DNA from: Pogostemon cablin
Lineage: Eukaryota; Streptophyta; Magnoliopsida; Lamiales; Lamiaceae
Length of the DNA stretch: 64,000 bases
NCBI GenBank assembly: GCA_023678885.1
Contig: CM042996.1
Location: 14,504,602 to 14,568,601, forward strand
Reading direction: 5' to 3'
Below are positions 34,278-44,149 of this stretch, piece after piece. Made by a program: the position numbers and the translations under genes. Numbering within the stretch: position 1 is the stretch's first letter; every line of letters starts with the position of its first letter. The notes under the pieces are model-generated. The model ran no database searches, was not told the origin of the DNA, and saw nothing but the letters and a program-made list of their open reading frames with translations.

Positions 34278-34902
34278 TTTATTTCTGAAAAAAGTGTCAA
34301 AGTACAACTATGTATGCATATGCTCCCTCATATGCTTACAAAAAATGAGGTATATATATATTGGGGGTTATTATCATTTTTAGTCCTCTAGGAATAGCAT
34401 AATCCATTTTTGGTCCTTTCTTTCTTAATTTTCTCATTTTTGGTCATATTTGGTCCATTTTTAGTCTTTTCTTCTATTTCCAATCTAATTTCTACTATTA
34501 CCAAGTTTTTACTATTATATGCCCCATTTCATGTTATACTTTATTTTAAATCTGATTTTCACCCATTTTATTCAAAATAGAAATAGTCCATTACGACCAT
34601 ATCAGACTCATCATGCTTCCGTACATAATTTAAACTCGTAATTAACTGGTTTGAAACAGTAACATTACCTTTTTTTACCATTAATCCACCGGGTATCCAG
34701 GAGATTTTACGACTGCTCCTCACAGCCAACCACTCGCCCCGTAGAGTTATGGATCATCTGTCCCTTCAGCGGATCTCAGCACAACCATGGTTCGTTTCCT
34801 ACTCCGGGTGTACAAGATGCTGCTACTGTTTCTTGCCGAAAAATATGGAGGTTTAAAGTTGCATAAAAAATGGGAGGCTACATGCGGGCAGAAGCCCAAG
34901 AT

Positions 34903-34914
34903 TATTTATTTATT
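34903..34914 (-). terminator. Pararetrovirus polyadenylation signal
   Basis: On the minus strand CAATAAATAAATAAT gives overlapping AATAAA signals about 150 nt after the expected transcription start. In caulimovirids this signal lies downstream of the start and is skipped on first passage, making a terminally redundant pregenomic RNA. Confidence 0.65.
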
Positions 34915-35085
34915 GAATGGAGAATTTATTACACACTCATCCTCACTGAACAAGAGGAGATAACTCCTTTAGCTACCTATTGTAGCTGCACTCAGAACAC
35001 TCATACAAAGAAAGAAAGATACAATGTTTATTAGAAAGAGAAAACAAATGGGAATGGTTGATGTCTTCTGCTTCCTCAAAACTCT

Positions 35086-35187
35086 TATTTATAGAGGCCC
35101 TCGGACTTGAAATTCAGATTTCAAAGCCTCCAAATCTTTTGTGACGTCACTGTTTACGTCATTGTTCTTGCGTCAGCACTTACGTCA
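35086..35187 (-). promoter_or_regulatory. Pararetrovirus pregenomic promoter: TATA box with as-1-like TGACG cluster
   Basis: On the minus strand four TGACG motifs lie at 35183-35187, 35171-35175, 35157-35161 and 35145-35149, spaced 12-14 bp. The last is part of the palindrome GTGACGTCAC. About 52 bp downstream is TATAAATA (35086-35093). This copies the architecture of the CaMV 35S as-1 element and TATA box, where TGA-class bZIP factors bind. A start site near 35055-35062 would be expected. Confidence 0.8.
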
Positions 35188-35540
35188 TATTCATTGGATT
35201 CCAACTTTAGCAGCTGGCTGTTCCCTTTTCTTTATTGGATGCCTTCTAGTGGGCTGTCCTTCTTGTCGATCACATGTCTTTTACCCTTTCGAAAAAGTCA
35301 TCTGGCTCTTGCTTTTTTGAGGAGTCATTTGTCCTCTTTGGTACCTGCTGATTCTTCCGGCTCTTGGGTATTCCAAAGAGATTTTACCCACTTCAATACG
35401 CGTGTCACCTTTGTTGTGGGTGGATCAGCAGTTCTGATCATCCCTATGCCCAATCTTATCCCTTTTCCAAATTTTGGTTCTGTTTGGGTGGAACAGCTCG
35501 TGCATACCTTGTGTGTCCATTGCCCAAAATGGGTCATGTT

Positions 35541-36589
35541 TCAATATCTTCGATGAGTTTGTTTACTCACTGGAATCTTGTTTTTCCAGAGAAGTTCTTG
35601 TTTTTCCTGGAAAGCCTTCTCAACGAACACTGTCTTTTTTCCTATTAAAGTATTCAACAGGAAAGACCCATTCAAATACTTATGCTCAAACTTGAATGGG
35701 AACTTCACCTCCACCATTGTTTTTAGGCAGGCATACAAACCCCTCGCTCTCCGCGTAGAGATCTATTCTTCAGAAAATGTAGAAACCAAGACTGGTTTCT
35801 TTTCAGAAGACTCTTTGATCTTATCTGATGCTGAGACATTGGGTCTTCTCAACTTGATAAAATGGAAGGCCTCGTGGTTGCCTTTCCCGACTGGTTCTGG
35901 GGCCGCACTGGTGAAGTACAACTCTAATACATCGCCTCTGGATAGAGTCGAGTTGTTTTCCCATGCCTTGAAAATCTTTTCTCCCAGCCAATCTGGAAGT
36001 TTTGAAAGCTCTGGGAAACCTGGTGCAACAGTATATATTAAAGCTAGTGTTCCAAAATCATACCATTGTTTTACATCATTTGGATTTGAGCCTTCTCGCA
36101 TCTAAACTCGAGGATATTCCCCAGATATATCCACCCGACATTTCTCCGGTCGGATTCCTTGTCTGGTATTCAATTAATCCCAGCTGGCCTGGTATTCCTG
36201 CCAATAAGAGAAATCAGCTAAGTTAATACCAACCTTAGTCGTGCCTGTCATAGGCCTAAGGTTGATCTCTCCCTCTTTAACCCCAGAGGTGCTGGGTTGA
36301 CTCGTCGACTCTATATGTTACTCCAGGTCTTCGATTTTTCCTTCGACCAGTTTTTCTTTTGAAGGTTCCAGTTTAGGACTCGTGCTAAGGGTACTTTAAT
36401 CCCTAGCTCCGGGTTTAGAGCTCCATTCTCGACTACTCTCCTTTTGTCGATTGCAATTGCTATCAAAAGCTCGAAGGAGTGGCTCTCGTATTGCTTCGAA
36501 CAGACTTGCGCCGTTTTGAATGCAGTCTCATATGCGATTAGACACTTTGGTCTGATCACTATCTTGTATTCTTTAAGCACGCCTTGCAT
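35541..36589 (-). pseudogene. Probable pararetrovirus transactivator (ORF after Pol), broken
   Basis: Three minus-strand pieces (36589-36311, 36101-35763 and 35738-35541) lie between RNase H and the promoter, the place of the inclusion-body/translational transactivator gene in Cavemovirus, Solendovirus and Caulimovirus. One piece has KQWYDFGTLALIYTVAPGFP, hydrophobic and globular in character. The 36589 piece holds FELLIAIAID. The identification is mainly by position; sequence similarity to transactivators was judged weakly by eye. Stops and frame changes separate the pieces. Confidence 0.5.
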
Positions 36590-36933
36590 TGAGTGCCAGA
36601 TTCTCGAATTTCCTCTGAAGCAACTCGAGGTTTTCCATTAGGTGCCTTGAAACAGTCAGGATAGAGTCTATCTCAGCTCCTTCTATCTCTCGTCAGGAAA
36701 TCTGCCAAAACATTATCAACAGATTTAATAATGACAATATTAAAATCATAATATTGGCATTCTGCTTGCCATCTTAGTAGTCTAGCCTTTTCTAGTTTAG
36801 ATTCGATTTTATTTTTTAAAAAGGCTTTGAAGTTTATATTATCAATCTTAAGGATGAATTTCTTTGCGAGGAGAAATAGCGGCCATTTCTTGAACGCTTT
36901 CCGAACTGCAAAAAACTCTTTTTCATTGATGTG

Positions 36934-38055
36934 TCATCTATTTGCTTCGTTCTCCGTAAAGAGCCCGCTACAGTATCTGCATGGCATTTCTCCTTCTGTT
37001 GTGGACTTTATAAGAACCGCTACCCACCAATGATCACTGGCATCTGTATATAGTACCAGATCATCCTTGTCATTAGGAATGGCTAATTTGGGGAGCTTTT
37101 TGCAAACCCATTGCTCGGTGTGAACCATCCCATTTGAATTCAGCATCCTTTTTCAACAAAGGACTGAACACCTTCCTATATTGCGCCAGATTGTTGATGA
37201 ACATTCCAGCAAAGTTAACCACTCCTAAAAAACTTTGGAGTTGTTTCTTGTCTTTGAAATATTCGGGAAATCCTTGGACCTTTTCTATAATATGTGGTTG
37301 TAGAATAATTCCGGATTCGTCGATCTCTACTCCAAGAAACTCGATCTGCCTTGTTGCTATTACTGCTTTCTTTTCAGAAAGCACCAATCTTTCCTTGTGG
37401 CATACTTCTGAAATATTTCCAGATGTGCCAAATGTTCCTTCATGTTCTTTGAGGCTATGAGGATGTCATCCACATAGACAAACATGAACGAGAAATAATC
37501 TTTGAAAAGATTATCCATCTTCCTTTGGTATATCTAGGGTGCGTTCGCCAAACCCATAGGCATAACATTCCAGATATAATGTCCTTATGGTGTGGAGAAG
37601 GCTGTGAACTTCTTGCTTCCTTCTTCCATCATAATCTGGTAAAACCCAGATTTGCAATCAAACTTTGAGAATACCTTGGCATTCTTGATACAGTTGACCA
37701 AGTGTTCCCTACTTGGTATGTAGTATCCATCGAACTCCAAGATGTTGTTGATCCCTTTGTAGTTGATCACAAGTCTCGGATTTCCCCGCTTGACTTCTCC
37801 ATGATTTCGAACTAGAAATCCTGGACTGCTGTGTGGGGATACTCCTGGTGATATCAACTTAAGGTCCAGATGTTCCTTAAATATTAACTGCATATCCTTT
37901 CGATCCTCTTGGTTCATCAGGATAGGCTTGTATCTTACAAACTCATGCTCTTTTCCTTCTTTTACTTTGAGTGAGGCTTTGAGCTTGTTCTTGTCCCACC
38001 AGGCTAGAGGATCTTCATTGAAGTTCCTCTGTATCTTCTTTTTGACGTCCTCCAA
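36934..38055 (-). pseudogene. Pararetrovirus reverse transcriptase and RNase H, broken
   Basis: RT motifs in order are: PRLVINYKGIN (about 37740-37775), FSKFDCKSGFYQI (first catalytic Asp, about 37630-37670), and the YVDD box at 37465-37476. EFLGVEID lies at about 37315-37340 and LQSFLGVVNF at about 37210-37245. FDxKSGFYQI is characteristic of Caulimoviridae. RNase H begins with LYTDASDHWW (about 37025-37060), keeping the acidic Asp. Stops and shifts occur near 37585, 37387 and 37146. No integrase follows, which separates this from LTR retrotransposons. Confidence 0.9.
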
Positions 38056-38241
38056 AGATGTTTATTCTTCGATTGTGACGTCTTTCTGTAGATTTTTTCC
38101 AAGCTTGCTTTTAGAAGGTGGATTGTATCTTCTTTTAGTTTCTCCATTTTCCATCATGCTCTTGTCTCGGTTCTCATCAAAAGGATTGCTTCGCCATACT
38201 TCCTATGATCATTCATCTTTGGATAGCTAAGTTTTCCTTCA

Positions 38242-38709
38242 TCACCATGCTTGCTGCGAAATTTTATTGGTATTTTTTCTTTGAAATGCATTACGCAGTC
38301 TTGGTGCGATGATCTTATGTTCACAAAGGGTTGTGAAAATAAGCCTCCTTGTTGCATTTTCTTGGGTAAAATGCTTGAATGTCTGTAGGAAATTGTTTCC
38401 TAACAGAATATATGTTCCGGTGTCGTGGAAATATATCGGTGGAGTTTTCACCTTGTACTACGGGGTATGATCTGCTCCTCCGATCATGATTTCCACCTGC
38501 TTGATTCCTCTGTTAAGGATTAGCACCCTTTGAGAGAAATCTTTTCCTAGTACTGTTGGCAATTCTTCACCTGAGTCTTTCGGAAAGACTCTTTCCTTTG
38601 CTGTGCAGATCCCGGCTCCTGAATCAATGTATGCCGCAAAATACTCTGCACGATGTTCCTTATATATCATCTCTATGGTGATATATATCAAAAATGGACT
38701 GGTGGCCAT
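38242..38709 (-). pseudogene. Pararetrovirus aspartic protease region, broken
   Basis: The minus strand at 38600-38640 encodes YIDSGAGIC, with the DSGA catalytic motif of caulimovirid proteases near the start of Pol. A second frame (38451-38242) has YILLGNNFLQ, the conserved glycine-containing second motif (ILLGxxF). A stop at about 38458 separates them. The enzyme would process the viral polyproteins. The RT follows downstream on the same strand. Confidence 0.8.
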
Positions 38710-39287
38710 GGGTGGATCGGAGCTTAAAACCCTGAGCCTCTACTAGTAGACTTTGTATCTTTTTCCCTTGACCATAAATTCAATTCCATCTTGTAATCTT
38801 TCTCAAGGTTTGTGTTCCTCGAGGAATTCCAGTCCCAACACTAGTTGTTCTTGGAACCTTCCTGCTACTCCTTCAATTACCAGCTCAAGTTCTCTGAGTT
38901 TGAGCTGTCCTTGATATCTCCAGTTGTTGGATGTTGAAGATAATATAAGACATCACAGAGAATAGAGTTTTCCCTTTTTGTAATGTCGAATATTACTTCG
39001 ACTTCTCTCCATCCTTCTGGGCATTTAAGTTCACCCTTAGTTGTGAACTTCTCTAGTTCTTGGATTACTTCCACGATAGGTTTTTTTCCTCATTTTTCAC
39101 TGATCATTCTGTCTTCTTGGAAAGAAATCCTTCTCTGTTCAAATCTGAGGCTGTTTTGTCTACTCCAGATTGGCTTGTCCCTGATCCGCAAATTCATATC
39201 GTGAATTGGTGGTAGCTCCATTATCTCTGGCCTAGTTGCGCATGCAAATTTCTCGAACACTTCAGGTATCTTAATATACTCCTTCAT

Positions 39288-39998
39288 TTAGAATAGATCC
39301 GAATGATGAGTGTTGGAGAGGGCATACAAGATATTGTATGTGATAGAGTAAGGCCTGTTCCCTTCTTTCATCAAGTCTTTGTTTTTGAAATCTTGATGAA
39401 GGGTAAGTGCCCTGTTGAAATCTCGGTCTGCCAGATTGTACGCGATCCTTGGATAAATGTAGGATGCTACTTTTCCTGTGTACAGATTTCCCGAGAGTCC
39501 TCCTAGGCATGCTTCTCTTGTGCCCTTGATTCTCCTATCAAAGACAACAATATCGATTGAAGTATCGATTCCTTCTTTGAATGTAGCTTTGATGAGAATC
39601 CGAATAGCTCCGATATGAACCCAAGACATAGTCTTGGACATCCTCTCCGGGAGTTTACTTAGTTCCTTCTTGATTTCTTTATAAGGAACCAGTTGCATTT
39701 CCATCATATTTCCTGTGAGCTCCATTGGAATGGCAATCTCCACTTCGGTTACTTTGTATATGATGTTGTGTTTCCTCTTTTTGAAATTTGGAAAGAATTT
39801 TTCCAATTTTCCCACAGTGAATTCATCATATAGACTGAGCCTTGGATCCTCTTTCATGATTCTCATAAGGGTTTTATGAGAAATAAATGTCTGGGAAAAG
39901 AATCCAGACATATCTTCTTGCATCTCTTTCCTGAAGATTTCCTCTGCATTCATACTCATCTTCGGAAGATTCGTCTTGGCTAAAGAATTCTTCTTCAT
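39288..39998 (-). pseudogene. Pararetrovirus movement protein (30K superfamily) region
   Basis: The longest uninterrupted viral frame here (236 codons) overlaps the end of the coat-protein piece in another frame. It contains a beta-rich core with SWVHIGAIRILIKATF followed by DIVVFDRR, matching the central hydrophobic and conserved Asp part of the 30K movement protein fold in caulimovirids. Such proteins form tubules through plasmodesmata. Downstream frames (39287-39090, 39074-38877) continue the same protein after a stop at 39288. Position after the coat protein supports the Cavemovirus/Solendovirus-like order. It is degraded and not expected to function. Confidence 0.75.
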
Positions 39999-41383
39999 AG
40001 ATGCTCTCGTCCGAGGGTATATCTTCGAACTGATATACCTGTACTAGGTCTTGGAAGTAAACTGCTTCCTCTATTTCTGGAGTTTTCTCTAACTGTCGTA
40101 CTCCCCTTTTCTGATTTTCCAGGCAATCTGGTGAGATATGCCCTCTTACTCCACACGTGTAGCAGTTGCAATCCTTGAATCTTTCATTGATTCGTGTGGC
40201 CGCTCTTCGGAACATTTTTCTTGTGGGAGTTCTTCCTGTGCTCCTCTGGTTTGACCCTGAGGATGAGGCTTGGCTTCTTGAACTCCATCTTGATGGTCCA
40301 GATCTTTGCCCTAATTTATAGTTTCGGGCCTTCTGTTTAGACCAAAATGATCTTGGTCTTCAGGATCTCCATCCTCCGCTCCTTTGATTGTAAGGATGAT
40401 TCTTTTTCATCCTTTTCTGCTTCTTTGGGTTTCTTCCAATGATAGTTGGAAGATCATTGCTTTCGCAACATAAGGGGACTGTCTTGTTGATTCCCCTTAA
40501 TCTCTTGTAGTTCTTGTGTAGTGCCGTTTGATGACACCACTCTGCAATCTTGGCTTTGAGGAAGGACAGCATGGTTCATACTCTTTGATCATCATTTCTC
40601 TCCATGGGCTCGGGATCTTGGCAAAGAATAAGTGGAATACTTCTTCCTCTTTGACCTTAGATTTCCATCTATACTCTGTGAAGAGTTTGATGTACTCATC
40701 TATGTGACAAATGTCAAGTAGTTCTAGGTTGTATAGGGCATTCCTATACTTCTTTTTCTTTTCTTCTTCCATTCATTCGAAGTACCCTACTCCGATGAAA
40801 TGGATCTTGAAGATCTTGGCCATTCGATCGACAATATTGCCTAGATTTTCGCCTTCCATAGCCTCTTCTTTTACTTCGTCTGAGAGCTCCTCCCAGGCGC
40901 ATTTTACTGATCCTTCAGGCTCATAGTAAGGAATCTTATGAACCCTTCTTTGTCCAGCTCCAATGCGCCACCTGCGATCTTCATGGCATTTGTTCATTCA
41001 TCGATCAAGGCTTCTCTATTCTTGAAGTCTAGAGTGTTGAGGTTTAAGATCAACCCGTATGGATTTATCGGTTCAAGGTGAGACCGACCATATGGGGTGT
41101 TGTGTATATTAGATCCTCGAACTCGGCTTGCTCCTGTTGACATTCCTATGGCCTTCATTTTGACGTTTCCTGGTTGTTGGAATGTATCTTCTTGTCTTGC
41201 CCCATGGACTCCGTGTGATCCAGAGGTTCCTTCGTCTTGGCTCCGATCCTGTGGTGTCTGATGAGCCTGGGACTGTTGTTGAGAACTTGAGGTCTCTCCA
41301 ACGTTCATCTTTAGATCTACAATTGATAGCCATTGGAAGGACTCATATAGATCTTGTAGCTCTTCAAGATTTACTCTTGCCAT
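39990..41383 (-). pseudogene. Pararetrovirus coat protein region with CCHC knuckle, broken
   Basis: Pieces at 41383-40994, 40997-40773, 40772-40497 and 40215-39990 succeed each other with stops or shifts between them. They encode a Ser/Gln-rich acidic part, an alpha-helical core, a Lys/Arg-rich stretch (KKQKRMKK, about 40400) and a C-x-C-x2-C-x4-H-x4-C knuckle (about 40135-40180). An acidic tail with DESSEDEYE follows. The knuckle pattern with the extra leading Cys is the coat-protein signature of Caulimoviridae, where it binds the genomic RNA. An in-frame stop at 40994 and another near 40770 interrupt the core. Confidence 0.78.
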
Positions 41384-41402
41384 CTAGGGATGTGGATTCT
41401 CC

Positions 41403-41968
41403 TCAAATGATAGCAATCATCTTCTCGCTTTCCGACTTTGGCCTTATGACCTCCGTCGTTTTTCCCTTTGGATGTAAAAGGGGTTCTGTTCCGAAAGTTA
41501 GTGGTAACCTTCCTCCTGGCCTTCTTTCTGTCACCTTGGTTTCTAGGATTTTAACTTGTTCTGTCAACTTTATGATGAGGTAGAGTTGCTTGTTCTGCAA
41601 TTTCTCCACCTTGTCCATCTTAAGGCTGATCTCGAACATTATCTTGGACATGCTTTGGCAATATTCTCCAAAGAATCTCACCGTATTCTGCAATTCTCTA
41701 AGATCTTGGTTCATCTTAGAGTTATCTGCCTCGATCTCCTTCCACTCTGTCATTCTGTCCAGTGTGAAAAGTGGTAAGGCTTGCAGATCTCTCTTGTACC
41801 CTGGTTTGGTCGTCTCCTCCATTGTTCTTGTTTGGGAATACGTCCATGGATCTCGGTGGAACTTCGGATCTCTACGATATTTCTTGGTACCTCTTTCGAG
41901 TACCTTATCTGCATCTGGCGTAGTTCCTCCAGAGTTTCCTCTTTGGTGTGGTTAGCACGGGCCTCCAC
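41403..41968 (-). pseudogene. Pararetrovirus 5' ORF, coiled-coil region, frameshifted
   Basis: Two overlapping frames (41968-41750 and 41822-41403) form one charged protein region, so a frameshift lies near 41800. The second frame has heptad-like leucine/isoleucine spacing over roughly 80 residues (from about codon 25 to 105), predicting a coiled coil. Coiled-coil segments occur in the N-terminal part of several caulimovirid polyproteins and virion-associated proteins. This is the first coding block after the primer site and leader. Assignment to a named protein is not possible by eye. Confidence 0.6.
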
Positions 41969-42252
41969 TAGTTTAAACCTTCAATCAAGGTTTTCTCAAA
42001 ATCGATCGGCTTTCTCGTATTCTTTTTCTACATATTGTCTATACAACACATTATAGTTGTATAGAGCTGCTTGTCTCGTCATATCCAATAGGTCAGAAGT
42101 CTCGGTTGCTCCATCTTGAAATAGGGTTGATAACCTTGTCACTCTCGGATGTAAAACTTTCGTTCGGATTCATATCTCTTTGAAACTCTCCTCTCGTTAA
42201 GTGATAAATAAGTTTATAATAAATTTTTCCCATTCATAAATAAATAAACCTA

Positions 42253-42266
42253 GGGCTCTGATACCA
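42253..42266 (-). other. Pararetrovirus primer-binding site (initiator tRNA-Met)
   Basis: On the minus strand it reads TGGTATCAGAGCCC, complementary to the 3' end of plant initiator tRNA-Met, the primer of all Caulimoviridae. It lies almost at the upstream end of the integrated copy. Confidence 0.9.
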
Positions 42267-42739
42267 TTTTAAGCGGAAACCGGATAAAAATAAGTCTTTA
42301 GAAATAGGTATATTGATGTTTATAAACTTAGTGGCATTTTCGTAAATAGCATGGTGGAAATTAGGTTTGGCAATAGCAAAAGGACCAATTTGGAGCTAAA
42401 AAGGATCAATTTTGAGAATTTTCATATCTTGAGGACTAAAATTAGATTTGCCTATTCCTGAATGACTAATTTTGAAATTATACCTATATATTGGTGGTCC
42501 AACCATTGTGCTACATCATACACATATATTATTCATTTCATCTTTCTAGTTTTTTCGAGGTTTGAGCATTTGGGGAGCAACTATTTTTTCTAGATTTTTA
42601 GAGGTATGAGAATTTGGGGATCAGTATACAAGGTATGTTTTAAACCTGTTTTAACAACTATGAATGCATTAATTTGATCATTTTTACATGCCTCATGAGT
42701 GTATTTTAGTTATTCAACGTTTTATAATAGAAATAATAG

Positions 42740-43245
42740 TATGCCGAATAGAATAAGTGGAGTAAAAAATGCATCCACATTAATTTTTTTATATTTTTCA
42801 ACAAGAAACTAGTAGGCCGAATAGAACCGGATTTGTAGGCCGAATAGAACAACTTTGTAGGCCGAATATCAGAAATGTTGGCCGAATAGGCCAAAAAATT
42901 ATCTCCTATTTTAAAAAAATAAGTAGGCCGAATAGAACAAGTATTGTAGGCCAAATAGACAATCTTATGGGCCGAATACAAGAAACGTAGGCCGAATAGA
43001 AGAACTAAAATTTTCACATTTTATTCTCATTTGTAAAAAAACATGTAGGCCGATTAGAACAATATTGGTAGGCCGAATAGAACAACCTCATAGGCCGAAT
43101 AAGAGAAACGCAGACCGAATAGAAGAAAAACATAATGAGATTTTTGAAGGCATCTCAAGGTAGGCCGAATAGTGAAACAATTGGTGCGCCGAATACAATA
43201 ATTCGTGGGCCGAATAGAGTACTATATTAGCCGAATAGAATACTT
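42740..43245 (+). repeat. Subterminal array of TAGGCCGAATAGAAC, left, plus orientation
   Basis: About 17 copies of TAGGCCGAATAGAAC and close variants (GCCGATTAG, GACCGAATAG, GCGCCGAATAC) spaced roughly 15-50 bases by AT-rich spacers. All are in the same orientation. Immediately downstream is the start of the plus-strand transposase fragment. Confidence 0.95.
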
Positions 43246-43301
43246 GCAACTAATTTTGTAATGTTTTAATGTTTTCGTCATTTACATTATCTTGAAAAAA
43301 T

Positions 43302-44135
43302 ATGCAGATGAGCTATAAACAAGCTGGGATGAGTTGGGGTGGATATTGGGATGGGTTACTATACAAAGGTGGACAAGCTCGCTGGTTATACTTGCGGGCT
43401 GACAATCTGTATTATACTAGTTTGCAATTAGAAATTCATAACATAGTACAAACTGATTTGGATTATTGGGGCTGGTCGAGTACAATGGCCGTATGTCTAA
43501 ATATAAGATAAAGAATGATGCACGTGTGGCAGAAGTTTTTAACTGTGTTGATGTAGGAATGGTGTACGTGACACTCGTTCCTGTCGCTGGCAATGCATTC
43601 GTTCAACCTCCTGCACAAGGTTCAGGGAATAGTTTGGATTTAGGATTGGGTTATAATGACGGAAGTGCTAGTTCGAGCAATGATCCATGTACGAGGGATA
43701 GTCTAGTGCTAGGCTTGATTTTAATTTGAATGTGGCGCACAGCGGTTTGGTTTTAGGGAATCTCTAGATGCTGAAGCTGATGACAACGCTGGTGAGGGTG
43801 AGGATGATGTACATGCTTATAATGATGATGTTGAGCCCGGGAAAAGGACTGTCGAAGAAGAAGATGAAAACAACGAAGATAATATACAGCAGGATTGTAA
43901 TCAGTCTTCTAGCGAAAGTGATGATGGTGCTGAGGAGAGAAGAATCCAATTGTATGAAGAAATCTGTGATTACATACGTCAGAGAGGCGGCCCTAGCTTT
44001 CTTGAACCGATTAGTCACGACTTGCCCCATCCTGAAATGCAGCCACAAGATTTTCAAAGTATACGGCCCACTACCCGTCCTAGGAGTATAGGCTGGTCTG
44101 TAAGCATTAGGATCCCAATTAGACTGTCAAGCTGA
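43302..44135 (+). pseudogene. Truncated MULE transposase N-terminus (PB1-like) and acidic linker
   Basis: The first frame (43302-43511) encodes YKGGQARWLYLRADNLYY, LQLEIHNI and DYWGW. After a one-base shift near 43475 the second frame continues EYNGRMSKYKIKNDARVAEV and VYVTLVPVAGN. This follows the N-terminal PB1-like module of plant MULE transposases (GGxW...Y...IH...Y......L..D.D...V). An acidic linker follows at 43770-43945 in a further frame. The DDE catalytic core, SWIM finger and zinc knuckle are all missing, and the sequence runs into the convergent minus-strand gene. It therefore cannot encode a working transposase. Confidence 0.6.
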
Positions 44136-44149
44136 AGGATCCGTCGTGA

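Larger units (their letters stand above)
34600..42290 (-). mobile_element. Endogenous caulimovirid (pararetrovirus), near full length, defective
   Basis: On the minus strand the order is tRNA-Met primer site, leader, coiled-coil/coat region, CCHC knuckle, 30K-type movement protein, aspartic protease, RT, RNase H, probable transactivator, then promoter and polyadenylation signals. Coat protein before movement protein, with Pol in a separate downstream unit and a transactivator after it, is the order in Cavemovirus and Solendovirus, unlike Caulimovirus or Badnavirus. No integrase and no LTRs are seen, as expected for Caulimoviridae. About 7.7 kb is present, close to one genome length. All frames are broken by stops and shifts. 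The exact left border is not clear (about 34540-34860). Confidence 0.85.
34364..42484. mobile_element. Inner MULE-like element enclosing the pararetrovirus
   Basis: The left end GGGGTTATTATCATTTTTAG and the right end (reverse complement GGTATAATTTCAAAATTAG) are imperfect inverted repeats. They continue for about 150 bp with shared words TTTTAGTCCTC, TTGGTCCTTT and CTAATTTC. An exact 9 bp duplication TATATATTG flanks them (34355-34363 and 42485-42493). Apart from these arms the interior is the provirus at about 34600-42300. The duplicated 9-mer is AT-rich and sits in a TA-run on the left, so chance must be considered; the paired arms strengthen the case. Confidence 0.65.

Noticed and set aside
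35107..36226. 149- and 175-codon plus-strand frames
   Set aside because: They overlap the viral promoter and probable transactivator on the other strand and show no domain.
41182..42056. Long plus-strand frames over the viral coat region
   Set aside because: Antisense shadows; they are hydrophobic and low in sense compared with the minus-strand motifs.
43764..44091. Met-rich plus frame and hydrophobic minus frame over the acidic linker
   Set aside because: Out-of-frame readings of GAT/GAA-rich acidic coding sequence.
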